A stretch of 64,000 nt of DNA, taken from assembly GCF_000375545.1 (NCBI RefSeq), contig NZ_AQXF01000001.1, positions 732,893 through 796,892 of the forward strand, written 5' to 3'. Position 1 is the stretch's first letter. Each line of letters begins with the position of its first letter. A program made the translations under genes and the position numbers. Positions 51,696 to 61,740 of the stretch are shown in pieces. Origin of the DNA: Kordiimonas gwangyangensis DSM 19435 = JCM 12864. Its GTDB lineage: Bacteria > Pseudomonadota > Alphaproteobacteria > Sphingomonadales > Kordiimonadaceae. Below the pieces are notes generated by a model that saw nothing but the letters and a program-made list of their open reading frames with translations, was not told the origin of the DNA and ran no database searches.

Positions 51696-52664
51696 TTATT
51701 CGCCCTTGGCGGGGCAGCTTGCCTCGGGCGCGCGGTTGTGACCAACCACGGTAAAACTGAAGGCCCCGTCCGCGTAGCGCACGCGGGTGACGCCGGGCAC
51801 ATAATCGCCGGTACCATTGAGCCGCTGCATGTTAGGCACGCCGAGGAATTCTTTCTGCTCACAATAGGGCGACGTGTCACCGTGGATCACGAGCACGGGT
51901 TTGCCGAAAGCCGCCGCTTTCTCAGCCAGCGCATCAAGGAACGGCTTGTAGGGGTCACAGTCTGTGTGCACTGTCTGATCACAGACCGGCAGGCCGCCCG
52001 GCACTTTGGTCGGGTCAGTGTGCATGGCGAGCACAAAGGCTTCCGACCCAGCTTCATTTGCGGCACGGAAGCTTTCCGCGAGCCATGTGAGGTTGGCGGC
52101 GTCCCGCGCATCCACGCGGGCATAGTTCATCGCCTTGTCGCCGATTTTAATCTCGTCACGGCCATTGCCGGTCGCGATAATATGGAAGGTGGCGAAGGTC
52201 ACCCCGCCCGCGGACCAGCGCGCATTTTCAAGCTGGCCGCCCTGCCGGGTTATATTCCACTCCGGCTTTGAGCGCGGGTCCGCCTCAGGGCGCATGTCTT
52301 TGGCGAAATAGAGCGGCATGAGAACCTGATCGAGGATCTTGAGCTCGTCATCGCCCTTCCTGTCACAGTCGGTCCAGTCATTGTCGCCCGGGGTGAAAAA
52401 GAGTGGCACATCCACCATGTCTTCAATCAGCTTCTTGTTGCCACTTAGCTCCTCAAACGTGCAGCGCGTGCCGCCGGATTTGGTATCGCCGTAGAAAATG
52501 CTGAATTCGGCACCATCAAGCCTGGGATCATGCGCCAGCTTTTTCATCATGGTGACTTGGTCTTTTGTGTAGGGCATGTCACCAAAGGCAACAAAATCCA
52601 CATCCGCAAGCGCTGGCGCCGCAATGGTTGCCGCAATACCAAAAGCCAAAACCGAATTCCGCAT
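51696..52664 (-). CDS. secreted metallophosphoesterase-like protein
   Basis: 322 residues. The signal peptide ends near PALA. Calcineurin-like motifs: FVAFGDMPY, IFYGDTKSGG, FTPGDNDWTDC (the usual GNHD is GDND), AMHTDP and VIHGDTSPY. Six Cys may form disulphides. The substrate is unknown; GDND variants occur in phytase- or nucleotidase-like relatives. ATG 52664 selected because the signal peptide starts there; longer forms read through the intergenic region. Confidence 0.82.
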   Translation of the reverse strand: MRNSVLAFGIAATIAAPALADVDFVAFGDMPYTKDQVTMMKKLAHDPRLDGAEFSIFYGDTKSGGTRCTFEELSGNKKLIEDMVDVPLFFTPGDNDWTDCDRKGDDELKILDQVLMPLYFAKDMRPEADPRSKPEWNITRQGGQLENARWSAGGVTFATFHIIATGNGRDEIKIGDKAMNYARVDARDAANLTWLAESFRAANEAGSEAFVLAMHTDPTKVPGGLPVCDQTVHTDCDPYKPFLDALAEKAAAFGKPVLVIHGDTSPYCEQKEFLGVPNMQRLNGTGDYVPGVTRVRYADGAFSFTVVGHNRAPEASCPAKGE

Positions 52665-52731
52665 GATTATCCTCAAAGTTTCCTCACCTTGCCATAGCGT
52701 GACAGTGATGAAACTCCTGTGACAGTGCAAC

Positions 52732-52756
52732 AAAAAAGCCCGGCGAAAAGCCGGGC
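52732..52756 (-). terminator. Rho-independent terminator of grpE
   Basis: GCCCGGC (52738-52744), loop of five, GCCGGGC (52750-52756). On the minus strand the stem is followed by TTTTTTG, so it ends transcription coming from hrcA-grpE. Confidence 0.92.
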
Positions 52757-52788
52757 TTTGAAACTTTTGTGCGGGTCGCCGTGCGAAG

Positions 52789-53382
52789 TCAGACTTCCGT
52801 GTCCACTTTCTGCACTTCGCCTTTGGCGACACCCACCATGGCGGGGCGCAACAGACGATCGCGGATCACATAACCCGCAGCAACCACTTGCATTACGCTG
52901 CCCGGCACATGCTCGGTCGTTGGGACTTCGAACATGGCCTGGTGGACTTTGTGGTCGAACTTTTCGCCCACCTTGGGGTCCACTTTCTTGATGCCGTGAC
53001 GCTCAAAAATGTTCAGCAGCTCACGCTCGGTCATCTCGATGCCGTCAACAAAGGCCTTGAGGTCAGCCGGGATTTCTTCCGGCATGGTATCCAGCGCGCG
53101 GCGCATGTTATCGGAAATGTTCAGCATGTCGCGGGCGAAGTTCGTCACCGCATAGGCGCTAGCGTCAGCTTTGTCCTTCTCCGCGCGGCGGCGTACGTTT
53201 TCCGTCTCCGCCATGGTGCGCAGCAACCGGTCCTTGAGGTTCGCCACTTCAGCCTTGAGGGCCGCGACTTCGTCACCACCGCCCGCGAGCTCTTCGGGAG
53301 AAAATTCTTCTGCCGTGAACTCCTGCTCAAGCTTGGCTTCCTGCTCTTCCGCCTGTTCGTTCGTCTTGTTTTCCTGGCTCAT
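52789..53382 (-). CDS. grpE: nucleotide exchange factor GrpE
   Basis: 197 residues. It releases ADP from DnaK. An acidic disordered N-terminus is followed by the long dimer helix (ALKAEVANLKDRLLRTMAETENVRRRAEKD) and the beta-wing domain with DPKVGEKFDHKVHQAMFEV and VVAAGYVIRDRLLRPAMVGVA. ATG 53382 is the family start; the ORF extends further with no homology. It lies 43 bases after hrcA in the same operon. Confidence 0.96.
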   Translation of the reverse strand: MSQENKTNEQAEEQEAKLEQEFTAEEFSPEELAGGGDEVAALKAEVANLKDRLLRTMAETENVRRRAEKDKADASAYAVTNFARDMLNISDNMRRALDTMPEEIPADLKAFVDGIEMTERELLNIFERHGIKKVDPKVGEKFDHKVHQAMFEVPTTEHVPGSVMQVVAAGYVIRDRLLRPAMVGVAKGEVQKVDTEV

Positions 53383-53425
53383 TTTCTGTCCGTTACCCAA
53401 ATCTGTTTTCTTGTTTGCGCTTTGC

Positions 53426-54460
53426 CTAGAGCAAGCGGCCCACCACGCGCGCTGTATAGTCAACCATCGGCACGATGCGGGCGTAATTCAGTCTTGTCGG
53501 GCCGATCACACCGATCACGCCGACAATCTTGTTCGCGCCATTCATATAGGGAGAAACCACGAGAGAAGAACCCGAAAGCGAAAATAAATTGTTCTCCGCC
53601 CCGATGAACAGGCGCACACCGCGCCCGTCTTTGGCGAGATCGAGGAGTTTGATCAAGTCTTTTTTGCGTTCTAACTCGTCAAAAAGGCGGCGGATTCGCT
53701 CAAGGTCTTCGGCGGCCTGCACACTCTCAAGCAGGTTCGACTGTCCTGAGACAATGAGCGACGCCGGCGCGTCACCACCCGTCCAGACCGCAAGACCGTC
53801 CTCAACCACCTTGGAGGTAAGCGCGTCGAGCTCGGCCTGTCTGGCTGAAAGCTCAGCCCGAATGGTGCTGCCAACTTCATCAAACGTGCGGCCCACAAGC
53901 CGGGCATTGAGATAATTCGCCGCCTGCACCAGTGCAGAGGCCGGGAGCCCGAGCGGCAAGTCGATGATGCGGTTTTCCACGCTACCGTCCTCGGACACCA
54001 GCACGACAAGGGCGCGGCCAGGCGCGATGGGCACAAATTCGATATGGCGGATCGTCAGTTCCTGCTTGGGCACCATGACGACAGACGCGCAGCGCGAAAG
54101 CCCGGAAAGCGCGCGGGTTGCCTCGGAAAGCACATCCTCCATCGCGCGGCCAGTGGACGAGCATTTGCCGCGGATGGCCTCCCGTTCCGACTTGGTGAGG
54201 TTGCCAATTTCCATGAGGCCATCGACAAAAAAGCGCAGGCCGATGTCGGTCGGGATACGCCCGGCGGAGGTATGGGGCGCCGCCAGAAGCCCGGCCTCCT
54301 CAAGGTCCGCCATGACATTCCGGATGGTCGCGGGCGAGACGCCAAGCCCCGCCGTGCGGCTGATCGTGCGCGAGCCAACAGGATCGCCGGTTTCGAGATA
54401 AGTCTCGACAATCTGGCGGAAAATGGCTTTCGAGCGTTCGTTCAGTTCAGCAAGCGACAT
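53426..54460 (-). CDS. hrcA: heat-inducible transcription repressor HrcA
   Basis: 344 residues. N-terminal winged helix (ETGDPVGSRTISRTAGLGVSPATIRNVMADLEEAGLL), then the GAF-like dimer domain. HrcA normally binds the CIRCE inverted repeat to repress groESL and others. No CIRCE-like sequence is visible upstream of hrcA here; instead the phased TGTGCGG array occupies the divergent region with rph. ATG 54460. Confidence 0.96.
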   Translation of the reverse strand: MSLAELNERSKAIFRQIVETYLETGDPVGSRTISRTAGLGVSPATIRNVMADLEEAGLLAAPHTSAGRIPTDIGLRFFVDGLMEIGNLTKSEREAIRGKCSSTGRAMEDVLSEATRALSGLSRCASVVMVPKQELTIRHIEFVPIAPGRALVVLVSEDGSVENRIIDLPLGLPASALVQAANYLNARLVGRTFDEVGSTIRAELSARQAELDALTSKVVEDGLAVWTGGDAPASLIVSGQSNLLESVQAAEDLERIRRLFDELERKKDLIKLLDLAKDGRGVRLFIGAENNLFSLSGSSLVVSPYMNGANKIVGVIGVIGPTRLNYARIVPMVDYTARVVGRLL

Positions 54461-54520
54461 GCAACTTTACCCTCATCTACAGGGCTGAATGTAGGTATGC
54501 GATCGCCGTCCGTCAATTGC

Positions 54521-54623
54521 CCGCACACTGTGCGGCATCTGTGCGGAAAGTGTGCGGAGGGGTGTGCCCGAAAAGCCGCCATTTCCGCCATTCTGCGTTC
54601 AAAAGTGTGCGGCGGGTGTGCAA
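54521..54623 (+). repeat. helically phased TGTGCGG repeat array (array 2) between hrcA and rph
   Basis: TGTGCGG starts at 54529, 54540 and 54551 (11-base steps), a TGTGCCC unit is at 54563, then TGTGCGG at 54606 and TGTGCAA at 54617 (11 apart). The first unit is also the right arm of a perfect palindrome, CCGCACA-C-TGTGCGG (54521-54535). The 11-mer TGTGCGGCATC at 54529 is identical to the one at 8179 in array 1. The position between divergent starts fits an operator for hrcA, rph or both. Confidence 0.78.
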
Positions 54624-54707
54624 AGGCGCCATCACAGCTTTGACCTCGCCCCCCAAGAGGGAGTAGAAGGAGCCAACAAATGTCAGGAACAGATAGAAGG
54701 ACAGCCC

Positions 54708-55424
<717 letters not shown>

Positions 55425-55428
55425 GCTG

Positions 55429-56031
55429 ATGGCACGCTCGTTTGACGGCAACAAGCTGGTGATCGCCAGCCACAACAAGGGCAAGGTGCGCGAGATTGGC
55501 GAACTTTTGGAGCCTTTTGGCGTGGAGACCATTTCTGCCGGTGCGCTTGGCCTTGATGAGCCGGTTGAAGACGGCCTGACCTTCATCGCCAATGCCGAGA
55601 TCAAGGCCTTGGCCGCTGCCAAAGCGTCCGGCCTGCCTGCGCTGGCGGACGATAGCGGACTTGAAGTTGCTGCCCTTGGCGGTGAGCCGGGCATCTATAG
55701 CGCGCGCTGGGCAGGCCCGACGAAGGACTTCAATATCGCAATGAAAGACGTGGTGGAGAAAATGGGTGACGCCGCTGACCGTAGCGCCAACTTCACCTGC
55801 GCACTGACCCTCGCATGGCCTGACGGGCATATGGAAAGCTTTGAAGGCAAGGTGTTCGGCACCGTCACATGGCCGATGCGCGGCGAAAAAGGCTTTGGCT
55901 ACGACCCCATTTTTGTGCCCACCGGCTTCGAGACCACCTTTGCCGAGATGGAGCCCGCGGCCAAACACGCCATGAGCCACCGCGCCCACGCGTTCAAGCA
56001 ACTGATCGATGCCTGCTTTAAAACCAACTGA
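55429..56031 (+). CDS. rdgB: XTP/dITP pyrophosphatase (RdgB/HAM1)
   Basis: 200 residues. It removes non-canonical purine nucleotides (XTP, dITP) from the pool. [14 protein letters not shown] at the start, [26 protein letters not shown] and [13 protein letters not shown] in the middle, and [11 protein letters not shown] at the end are complete. ATG 55429 is four bases after rph. The gene overlaps the start of hemW by 23 bases. Confidence 0.97.
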   Translation: MARSFDGNKLVIASHNKGKVREIGELLEPFGVETISAGALGLDEPVEDGLTFIANAEIKALAAAKASGLPALADDSGLEVAALGGEPGIYSARWAGPTKDFNIAMKDVVEKMGDAADRSANFTCALTLAWPDGHMESFEGKVFGTVTWPMRGEKGFGYDPIFVPTGFETTFAEMEPAAKHAMSHRAHAFKQLIDACFKTN

Positions 56032-57208
56032 TGTCCCGGCGCTCGCGCCGAGTGACTACAAAGGGCCAGCCGCCATTTATGTGCACTGGCCCTTCTGTCT
56101 CAAGAAATGCCCTTACTGCGATTTCAACAGCCACGTGCGCGACGAGGTGAGCCACGAGCGCTGGCGCAAAGCCCTCGTGCGCGAGATTGATACCTTCGCC
56201 GCCCATTACCCCAGCCTTGAGGCCAGCTCCATCTTCTTTGGTGGTGGTACGCCAAGCCTGATGGAACCGGAAACGGTCGCGGCTGTGATCGACCGCGTAC
56301 GCCACCATTGGGGCCAATCGGATATCGAGATCACGCTGGAAGCCAACCCATCTTCCGTGGAAGCCGCGCGTTTCCGCGACTACCGGGCTGCGGGTGTCAA
56401 CCGTATCTCCGTAGGCATCCAGTCGCTCAACAATGATGTGCTCAAATTCCTTGGCCGCCTGCATTCAGCGGAAGAAGCGCTGAAAGCACTTAAAGTCGCG
56501 CAAGCCAACTTTGAGCGTGTGTCCTTTGACCTCATCTACGCCCGGCCTGAACAATCACTTGAGGATTGGCGAGCAGAGCTCGCTGAAGCGCTCAGCTTTG
56601 GTACCAGCCATTTGTCGCTCTATCAACTCACCATTGAGGAAGGCACCGCCTTCTATCACCAGTTCCACCGCGGCAAATTCAAACTGCCGGACGAGGATGA
56701 GGCTGCGGCGCTATTTGAGCTGACGCAGGACATGACCGAGGCGGCGGGCCTGCCAGCCTATGAGATTTCCAACCATGCCCGCGCAGGAGAGGAGTCAAAA
56801 CATAACCTTACCTATTGGAAAGGTGGGCTCTACCTGGGAATCGGACCAGGTGCACATGGCAGGCTTATGGATAATTATTACGGTACACTTGCCCACTCAC
56901 AGATCAAGCGCCCTGAGAATTGGCTTGAAGCGGTAGAACTTCATGGTCACGGCACAGACCAAATCGAAGACATTCCCTTAGCCGACTATCAAATGGAGAG
57001 ACTGTTGATGGGGCTACGTCTTTCGGATGGTATCAGCTTGTATAACGTCGGTTATTCTGATCGCCCACAGATGGACAGTACCATCGACCGAGATGCACTC
57101 GAGGACTTAATACAGGGTGGATATATCAATAAACTGAACGACCGCATTTGGCTCACACGCCAAGGGCGCCCACTTCTGAACTTCATCCTCGGTAAACTGG
57201 TGGCTTGA
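56009..57208 (+). CDS. hemW: heme chaperone HemW (radical SAM)
   Basis: 399 residues. HemW carries heme to membrane enzymes; it was formerly called coproporphyrinogen dehydrogenase-like. The radical SAM cluster Cys are residues 30, 34 and 37 ([14 protein letters not shown]), followed by FGGGTPSLM and [28 protein letters not shown]. The last third, from about 56780, has codons rare in the neighbours (TTA, ATA, AGA) and is less GC-rich, although the reading frame and length are normal. Start ATG 56009 overlaps rdgB. Confidence 0.93.
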   Translation: MPALKPTDVPALAPSDYKGPAAIYVHWPFCLKKCPYCDFNSHVRDEVSHERWRKALVREIDTFAAHYPSLEASSIFFGGGTPSLMEPETVAAVIDRVRHHWGQSDIEITLEANPSSVEAARFRDYRAAGVNRISVGIQSLNNDVLKFLGRLHSAEEALKALKVAQANFERVSFDLIYARPEQSLEDWRAELAEALSFGTSHLSLYQLTIEEGTAFYHQFHRGKFKLPDEDEAAALFELTQDMTEAAGLPAYEISNHARAGEESKHNLTYWKGGLYLGIGPGAHGRLMDNYYGTLAHSQIKRPENWLEAVELHGHGTDQIEDIPLADYQMERLLMGLRLSDGISLYNVGYSDRPQMDSTIDRDALEDLIQGGYINKLNDRIWLTRQGRPLLNFILGKLVA

Positions 57209-57294
57209 AGGCGGCGCAACAAAAACGCTTGCCACACCAATAAGTTATCTTCTAACTTTTGTTTATCCCGCCAATTGTTACGAAGAAATTCTCC

Positions 57295-58917
57295 ATGCCG
57301 TTCAAGCTGTCTGCAGTATTCATTGCCCTTTTTTCCGCGTTTTTTTCCACATCGGCGTTTGCTGCATTCCAAATACCGGAACTCTGCCGCGCCGCAACTG
57401 TCGATTTTGCGAAATATGACCGTAACCCGCTTGAATTACCCGCATGTGCGAAGAACAAGAATTGCAACAACAAGGATGCTGAAGCAATCGCTGACTGGTT
57501 CGACGCCGCAGCCAAGGAAGCGTCCGACCGGCTTTATTCCCTGCCGGACTATTATGCCGGCGACACGCAGAACAAACTTTGTACCGAACTGATTGCGATC
57601 TACGGCCGTGTTGGCCAGTTCAAATTTGTCGACCTGTCAAAACTCACCCCGACCCGGCAGCAGATGGTAGGCGAAGCCGTGAAATTCATGGCAGAAACTA
57701 CAGACCGCGGCTATGCCCGCATTGGCATGAGCCGCGCGGAACGCGGTCAGGCCGCGAGGGCTGATCGCCCGCTTCTTGAGGCCCGCCGCAAAGAAGCTGC
57801 TGAGGCCAAAGCGCGGGCAAAAGCGGAGGATGCGGAAGCGAAGGCCAAAGCACAGGCTGACGCGAAGGCGAAACTTGACGCGGAGGCTGGAGCGTTTGAG
57901 GAGAAAGTCACGGCAGCACTGTTTAGTGGCATCGAAGTCGGCTTCACCGTCAGCAAAGGCACTGGCCGCACGATTTTCCGCCCCGAGCAGGGCGAAACCT
58001 TTGCGGACGCCATTATGTATGCCTTTGCCGCCTGGCATGAAAACACCGCCAACCGCGCCGCCGCTGATGCTTTCAAACCGCCCGTCAAAGACGAATTTGA
58101 AACCACAGCACAGCACGCCGCGCGCGTCGCGGCGGCCAAAACAGCCTATGACGAAACGCATAAAGATGACGGCACGCCGGACTATACCGACCTTGATGAC
58201 TATATCGCCGCGTCAACGGGTGGCTTTGATGCCCGGAACATCAGCTATAACGCAGACCGGCAGGTGTTCACGGCGGAAATTGTGACCGGCAACGGCCTTG
58301 CCGCCGCACGTGTGGAAATCCCGGTCCCGCTCGCAGACGCGCGTGCGGCAAAGCCTGTGCTTGAAGCGGCAGACCTCGTGCTTGCCTTCAGCATTGACCC
58401 GGGCGCGCAGACAGTCAGCCTCAAACGCGCGGCCTTTGTAAGCCTTGATGAAAAACAGCCCACTAAATCGGCGTTTTATCGAGCCAACCTGTCTGGTCAG
58501 GATTTCGCGATGGCGAAAGACCGCGTCGCAAGCTGGCATCGGCTTTTTGAAGAGAAACGCTCAACAATTGCAACGCAGCGCGCCGCTGAAGCACAAGCCG
58601 AGCGCGAGCGTGTCGCAGAACTTTACCCCTACCGTGCGCGGTTCAGCTGCAACATTGGTGCGCTTTATGTGTGCCTTGGCCGCGACGGCGGCATCAATGT
58701 CAGGAGCGGCACTGAAATCAAATACTACAGCGCGCAGGACGTAGCCGGGCGTGACTATCTCGACGTATTCCTGATGCATGATTTCGAAATTGGCGCGGAA
58801 ACCAGCAGCCGCGCAGGCCTCCGCATGACCCTTGAAATCACCGACTATGTGAACGGCAAAACGCTCTACCGCGAAGAGGCCGCGAGCCCAAGCGGCGTGA
58901 TCCGGGTCAGTGATTGA
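57295..58917 (+). CDS. secreted coiled-coil protein of unknown function
   Basis: 540 residues. Signal peptide MPFKLSAVFIALFSAF.. with cleavage after AFAA. A Cys-rich part (LCRAAT, ACAKNKNC) precedes a long Ala/Glu/Lys coiled coil (residues about 165-210), then a mixed region and a beta-rich C-terminus with two Cys (FSCN, YVCLG). No named family recognised. TTG 57259 would add 12 residues; ATG 57295 gives a standard signal peptide. Convergent with the LpoA-like gene. Confidence 0.68.
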   Translation: MPFKLSAVFIALFSAFFSTSAFAAFQIPELCRAATVDFAKYDRNPLELPACAKNKNCNNKDAEAIADWFDAAAKEASDRLYSLPDYYAGDTQNKLCTELIAIYGRVGQFKFVDLSKLTPTRQQMVGEAVKFMAETTDRGYARIGMSRAERGQAARADRPLLEARRKEAAEAKARAKAEDAEAKAKAQADAKAKLDAEAGAFEEKVTAALFSGIEVGFTVSKGTGRTIFRPEQGETFADAIMYAFAAWHENTANRAAADAFKPPVKDEFETTAQHAARVAAAKTAYDETHKDDGTPDYTDLDDYIAASTGGFDARNISYNADRQVFTAEIVTGNGLAAARVEIPVPLADARAAKPVLEAADLVLAFSIDPGAQTVSLKRAAFVSLDEKQPTKSAFYRANLSGQDFAMAKDRVASWHRLFEEKRSTIATQRAAEAQAERERVAELYPYRARFSCNIGALYVCLGRDGGINVRSGTEIKYYSAQDVAGRDYLDVFLMHDFEIGAETSSRAGLRMTLEITDYVNGKTLYREEAASPSGVIRVSD

Positions 58918-58943
58918 GGGCTAGCGCGAGGCTAGGTGCCGGA

Positions 58944-60326
58944 TCAATAGTCCCGGCGGTGTGAGCGGAGGCTATAGCCGAAGCTTGGGAAGGCCGTTGG
59001 CGCGGGGTCCACGACGGTGAAGCCTTTCTGGTGCACCTCAAGGATCGCGAGTGTGCGTTCATTGGTGCCGTCGGGCAGGAAGCGGAACAGACCGTCGGTA
59101 CCGACAAAGCCGTACGGATTCGTCAGCCGCTCAGCCGAGAAACGATATTCCGCCGGTACACCCTCATCCCGCGCCAGTGCGGCCACAAGCGCCATGGCGT
59201 CATAGGCGATAGTGGCAAGCCGCGGGGCATCCTCGTCATAGGTGGCTTTGTAGCGCGCGAGCAGCGCCGCAGGCTTTTCCGGCATGGGCGCTGCAAACCA
59301 GGCGTTCTGGAGCGGCGGCTCCCTGAGGATGCTTTCATCGTTCCAGAGGCCCGTACCCAGAAGTTTCACCTTGTTGGGGTCAATCTCATAATAGGGCAAT
59401 AGCGGTGCGAGCGTGCGCAACAGTTCCCCACCTTCGGGCACAATCACGGCATCGAACGGTACAGGCTCAAGCGCTTCGGCTTTCTCAAGCCGGTCCGCGA
59501 CCTCGTTGGTCATGTCGTCATTCAGGCTGCGCAGGAAGCGGATCTCGTCCTTGAGCGCACGCTGGCGTTCGTCATAGTTGCCAAGGCGTTTAACCGGCCC
59601 GAATACCTGATCAGGGTCGGGCGGATAGCTTTCCATCGCCGTGATGCGCGCGCCACTATCGGCGATGGTGTCACCAAAGGCCGTGCGCACACGGTTGCCG
59701 TATAGGCCCTCCGGCAATAGCGCCGCAAAACGCCGGTAGCCGGTATCGATGGCATAATCCACAACCCGGTCCACTTCGCCTTCGGGGATAAAGCCAATGA
59801 TATAGCGGTTGGGGGCCGCAACACTCTGGTCGTTTGAGAAGCCGATCATTGGAATACCTGCCGGCGCAAGCACATCTCCGGCCGCCTTCACATTGGCACC
59901 CAGAAGCGGGCCAAGCACAACGCTCGCACCGGCCTCTATCGCCTTGCGTGCCGCCTGTTCGCTGGTGGCATAATCCGCCTTGGTATCAAACGGCATCAAC
60001 AGAAGACGCGGGTCATAAGCGTCAAAAAGCGCCATGGTGGCCGCGCGCAGCAACGCATTGCCTGTCTGTGCCTCAGGGCCAGTGAGTGGAAGCAAGATCG
60101 CAATACGGATTTTCTCGGCGTTTTCCATGCCGGTCATGCCGTCGCGGATAGGTGCCTGTGGCTGTTCACCAAGGTCTACCTGTTTTTCAGGGCGCGGCGG
60201 CACATCGCCACTACGGGTGCGCGGCGTTTTGCTTGTGCTCGTGTCGCTTGAGCAGGCGGCAACGGCCAGAATTAGCGCAATCGCTCCTAAAGCTCGGCAG
60301 TAATGGAAGAAGCGGCTTGCAAGCAT
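58944..60326 (-). CDS. LpoA-like penicillin-binding protein activator lipoprotein
   Basis: 460 residues. Lipoprotein signal with lipobox AVAAC (Cys near 25). The mature part is a periplasmic-binding-protein fold (IRIAILLPLTGPEAQTGNALLRAATMALFDA, GPLLGANVKAAGDVLAPAGIPMIGFSND), as in the C-terminal half of LpoA/LppC. The TPR N-terminal half of E. coli LpoA is missing, as is usual outside gammaproteobacteria. Neighbours rsmI and yraN flank lpoA in E. coli too. ATG 60326 used; TTG 60332 possible. Confidence 0.85.
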   Translation of the reverse strand: MLASRFFHYCRALGAIALILAVAACSSDTSTSKTPRTRSGDVPPRPEKQVDLGEQPQAPIRDGMTGMENAEKIRIAILLPLTGPEAQTGNALLRAATMALFDAYDPRLLLMPFDTKADYATSEQAARKAIEAGASVVLGPLLGANVKAAGDVLAPAGIPMIGFSNDQSVAAPNRYIIGFIPEGEVDRVVDYAIDTGYRRFAALLPEGLYGNRVRTAFGDTIADSGARITAMESYPPDPDQVFGPVKRLGNYDERQRALKDEIRFLRSLNDDMTNEVADRLEKAEALEPVPFDAVIVPEGGELLRTLAPLLPYYEIDPNKVKLLGTGLWNDESILREPPLQNAWFAAPMPEKPAALLARYKATYDEDAPRLATIAYDAMALVAALARDEGVPAEYRFSAERLTNPYGFVGTDGLFRFLPDGTNERTLAILEVHQKGFTVVDPAPTAFPSFGYSLRSHRRDY

Positions 60327-60467
60327 ATCCAACCTTGGTGTTATCTGGCCCCAGAAGGGGATCGCCCAACGATGGCTGACCCTAGTTCGAATTCATGCGG
60401 CTGTAAATCGGCGCCTCGCCAAAGCATGACGCTTTTTGAACCACAAGTGCAAGTATGGGAATGAAAA

Positions 60468-61334
60468 ATGGCCGAATTCGGGTCTCAGCAGATTTTGAAA
60501 CCGGGGCTTTATGTGGTCGCCACGCCTATCGGCAATTTGGGGGACCTCAGCCCGCGCGCCAAACATGTGCTAGGGCAAGTTGACCTGATTGCCTGCGAAG
60601 ACACGCGCGTCACCGCCAAGCTGTTGACCGCGAACCTGATCAAAAAGCCGCTGGTGCCCTATCACGAACATAACGGCCCGGTCGCACGGCCAAAAATCAT
60701 GGCGCGCCTCGCGGAAGGCGCGAAGGTCGCGCTTGTCTCGGACGCCGGCACGCCGCTGATTTCAGACCCCGGTTTCAAGCTGGTGGCTGAGGCGCAGGAC
60801 GCCGGGCATTATGTCTCCGCCGTGCCGGGCCCGTGTGCCGCCATCATGGCGCTCTCGCTCGCCGGTATGCCGACGGACCGTTTCCTGTTCATGGGTTTCC
60901 CGCCGAACAAGACCAAGGCGCGGCAGGACTGGTTCCGTGCGGAGCTGCGCACCAAAGCAAGCCTGGTGTTTTACGAAAGCGCCAAACGGGTTGCCGACTG
61001 TCTTGCGGATGCGGCAAGTGTACTCGGCGACCGGCAGGGTGCCGTATGCCGCGAGCTCACCAAACGCTATGAAGAAGTCAGGCGAGACAACTTGGGTGGT
61101 CTCGCCGCCTTCTACGGCGCCGGTGAAGCCCCCAAGGGCGAGATTGTTGTGGTCATCGGGCCGCCTCCGCACGGGGATGAGGGCGACAGCACCGCGCTGG
61201 ATGCAGAAACCCTACTCAAGGCCGCGCTCAAGCATATGAGTGTCAAATCCGCCGCCGCTTTTGTGGCCGAGCTAACGGACGTACCCAAAAAAGTACTCTA
61301 TAGCCGCGCGCTTGAGCTCACAAAGGGCGATTAG
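60468..61334 (+). CDS. rsmI: 16S rRNA (cytidine1402-2'-O)-methyltransferase RsmI
   Basis: 288 residues, tetrapyrrole-methylase fold. Motifs: YVVATPIGNLGDLSPRAKHVL at the start, LIACEDTRVTAKLL, LVSDAGTPLISDPGFKL and VPGPCAAIMALSLAGMPTDRFLFMGF. ATG 60468 after GGGAATGAAA. Divergent from the LpoA-like gene and two bases before yraN. Confidence 0.96.
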   Translation: MAEFGSQQILKPGLYVVATPIGNLGDLSPRAKHVLGQVDLIACEDTRVTAKLLTANLIKKPLVPYHEHNGPVARPKIMARLAEGAKVALVSDAGTPLISDPGFKLVAEAQDAGHYVSAVPGPCAAIMALSLAGMPTDRFLFMGFPPNKTKARQDWFRAELRTKASLVFYESAKRVADCLADAASVLGDRQGAVCRELTKRYEEVRRDNLGGLAAFYGAGEAPKGEIVVVIGPPPHGDEGDSTALDAETLLKAALKHMSVKSAAAFVAELTDVPKKVLYSRALELTKGD

Positions 61335-61336
61335 GC

Positions 61337-61711
61337 TTGGCAGGCGGGCGCAAAGCAGCGGAGAAACGCGGGCGCCGGGCCGAGCTGATCGCGTGCACGC
61401 TTCTACGCCTCAAGGGCTACCGCATTTTGGCTGAACGTGTGCGCGCCCCGGTCGGTGAGATTGATATCATCGCCACGCGCGGCAATACGCTGGTTTTTGT
61501 GGAAGTCAAACAGCGCAGAACCAGGGCTGCCGCGCTTGAATCCATCACCGCAAAACAGCGCAGCCGTATTGAGCGCGCCGCGCTCCTGTGGGTCGCAAAA
61601 CACAAAAAACAGCACTTATCACTTCGCTTTGATGTGATTGCCATTGCATGGCCGCGCCTACCGTCCCATATCAAGGACGCCTGGCGCGCAAACGTTCAAG
61701 CAACGCTTTAA
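61337..61711 (+). CDS. yraN: UPF0102 / YraN family nuclease-fold protein
   Basis: 124 residues with the PD-(D/E)xK-like core RVRAPVGEIDIIATRGNTLVFVEVKQRR (about 32-60; Glu, Asp and EVK). Role not established; perhaps Holliday-junction or DNA processing. Start TTG 61337, two bases after the rsmI stop; no ATG or GTG fits before the conserved core. Basic N-terminus. Confidence 0.9.
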   Translation: MAGGRKAAEKRGRRAELIACTLLRLKGYRILAERVRAPVGEIDIIATRGNTLVFVEVKQRRTRAAALESITAKQRSRIERAALLWVAKHKKQHLSLRFDVIAIAWPRLPSHIKDAWRANVQATL

Positions 61712-61740
61712 AGAATTCAGTTTAAGAACGAGGTTTTTTC

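Noticed and set aside
54461-54707. CIRCE element for HrcA
   Set aside because: No TTAGCACTC-N9-GAGTGCTAA or close relative exists here; the inverted repeat found (CCGCACA-C-TGTGCGG) has a different sequence and spacer.
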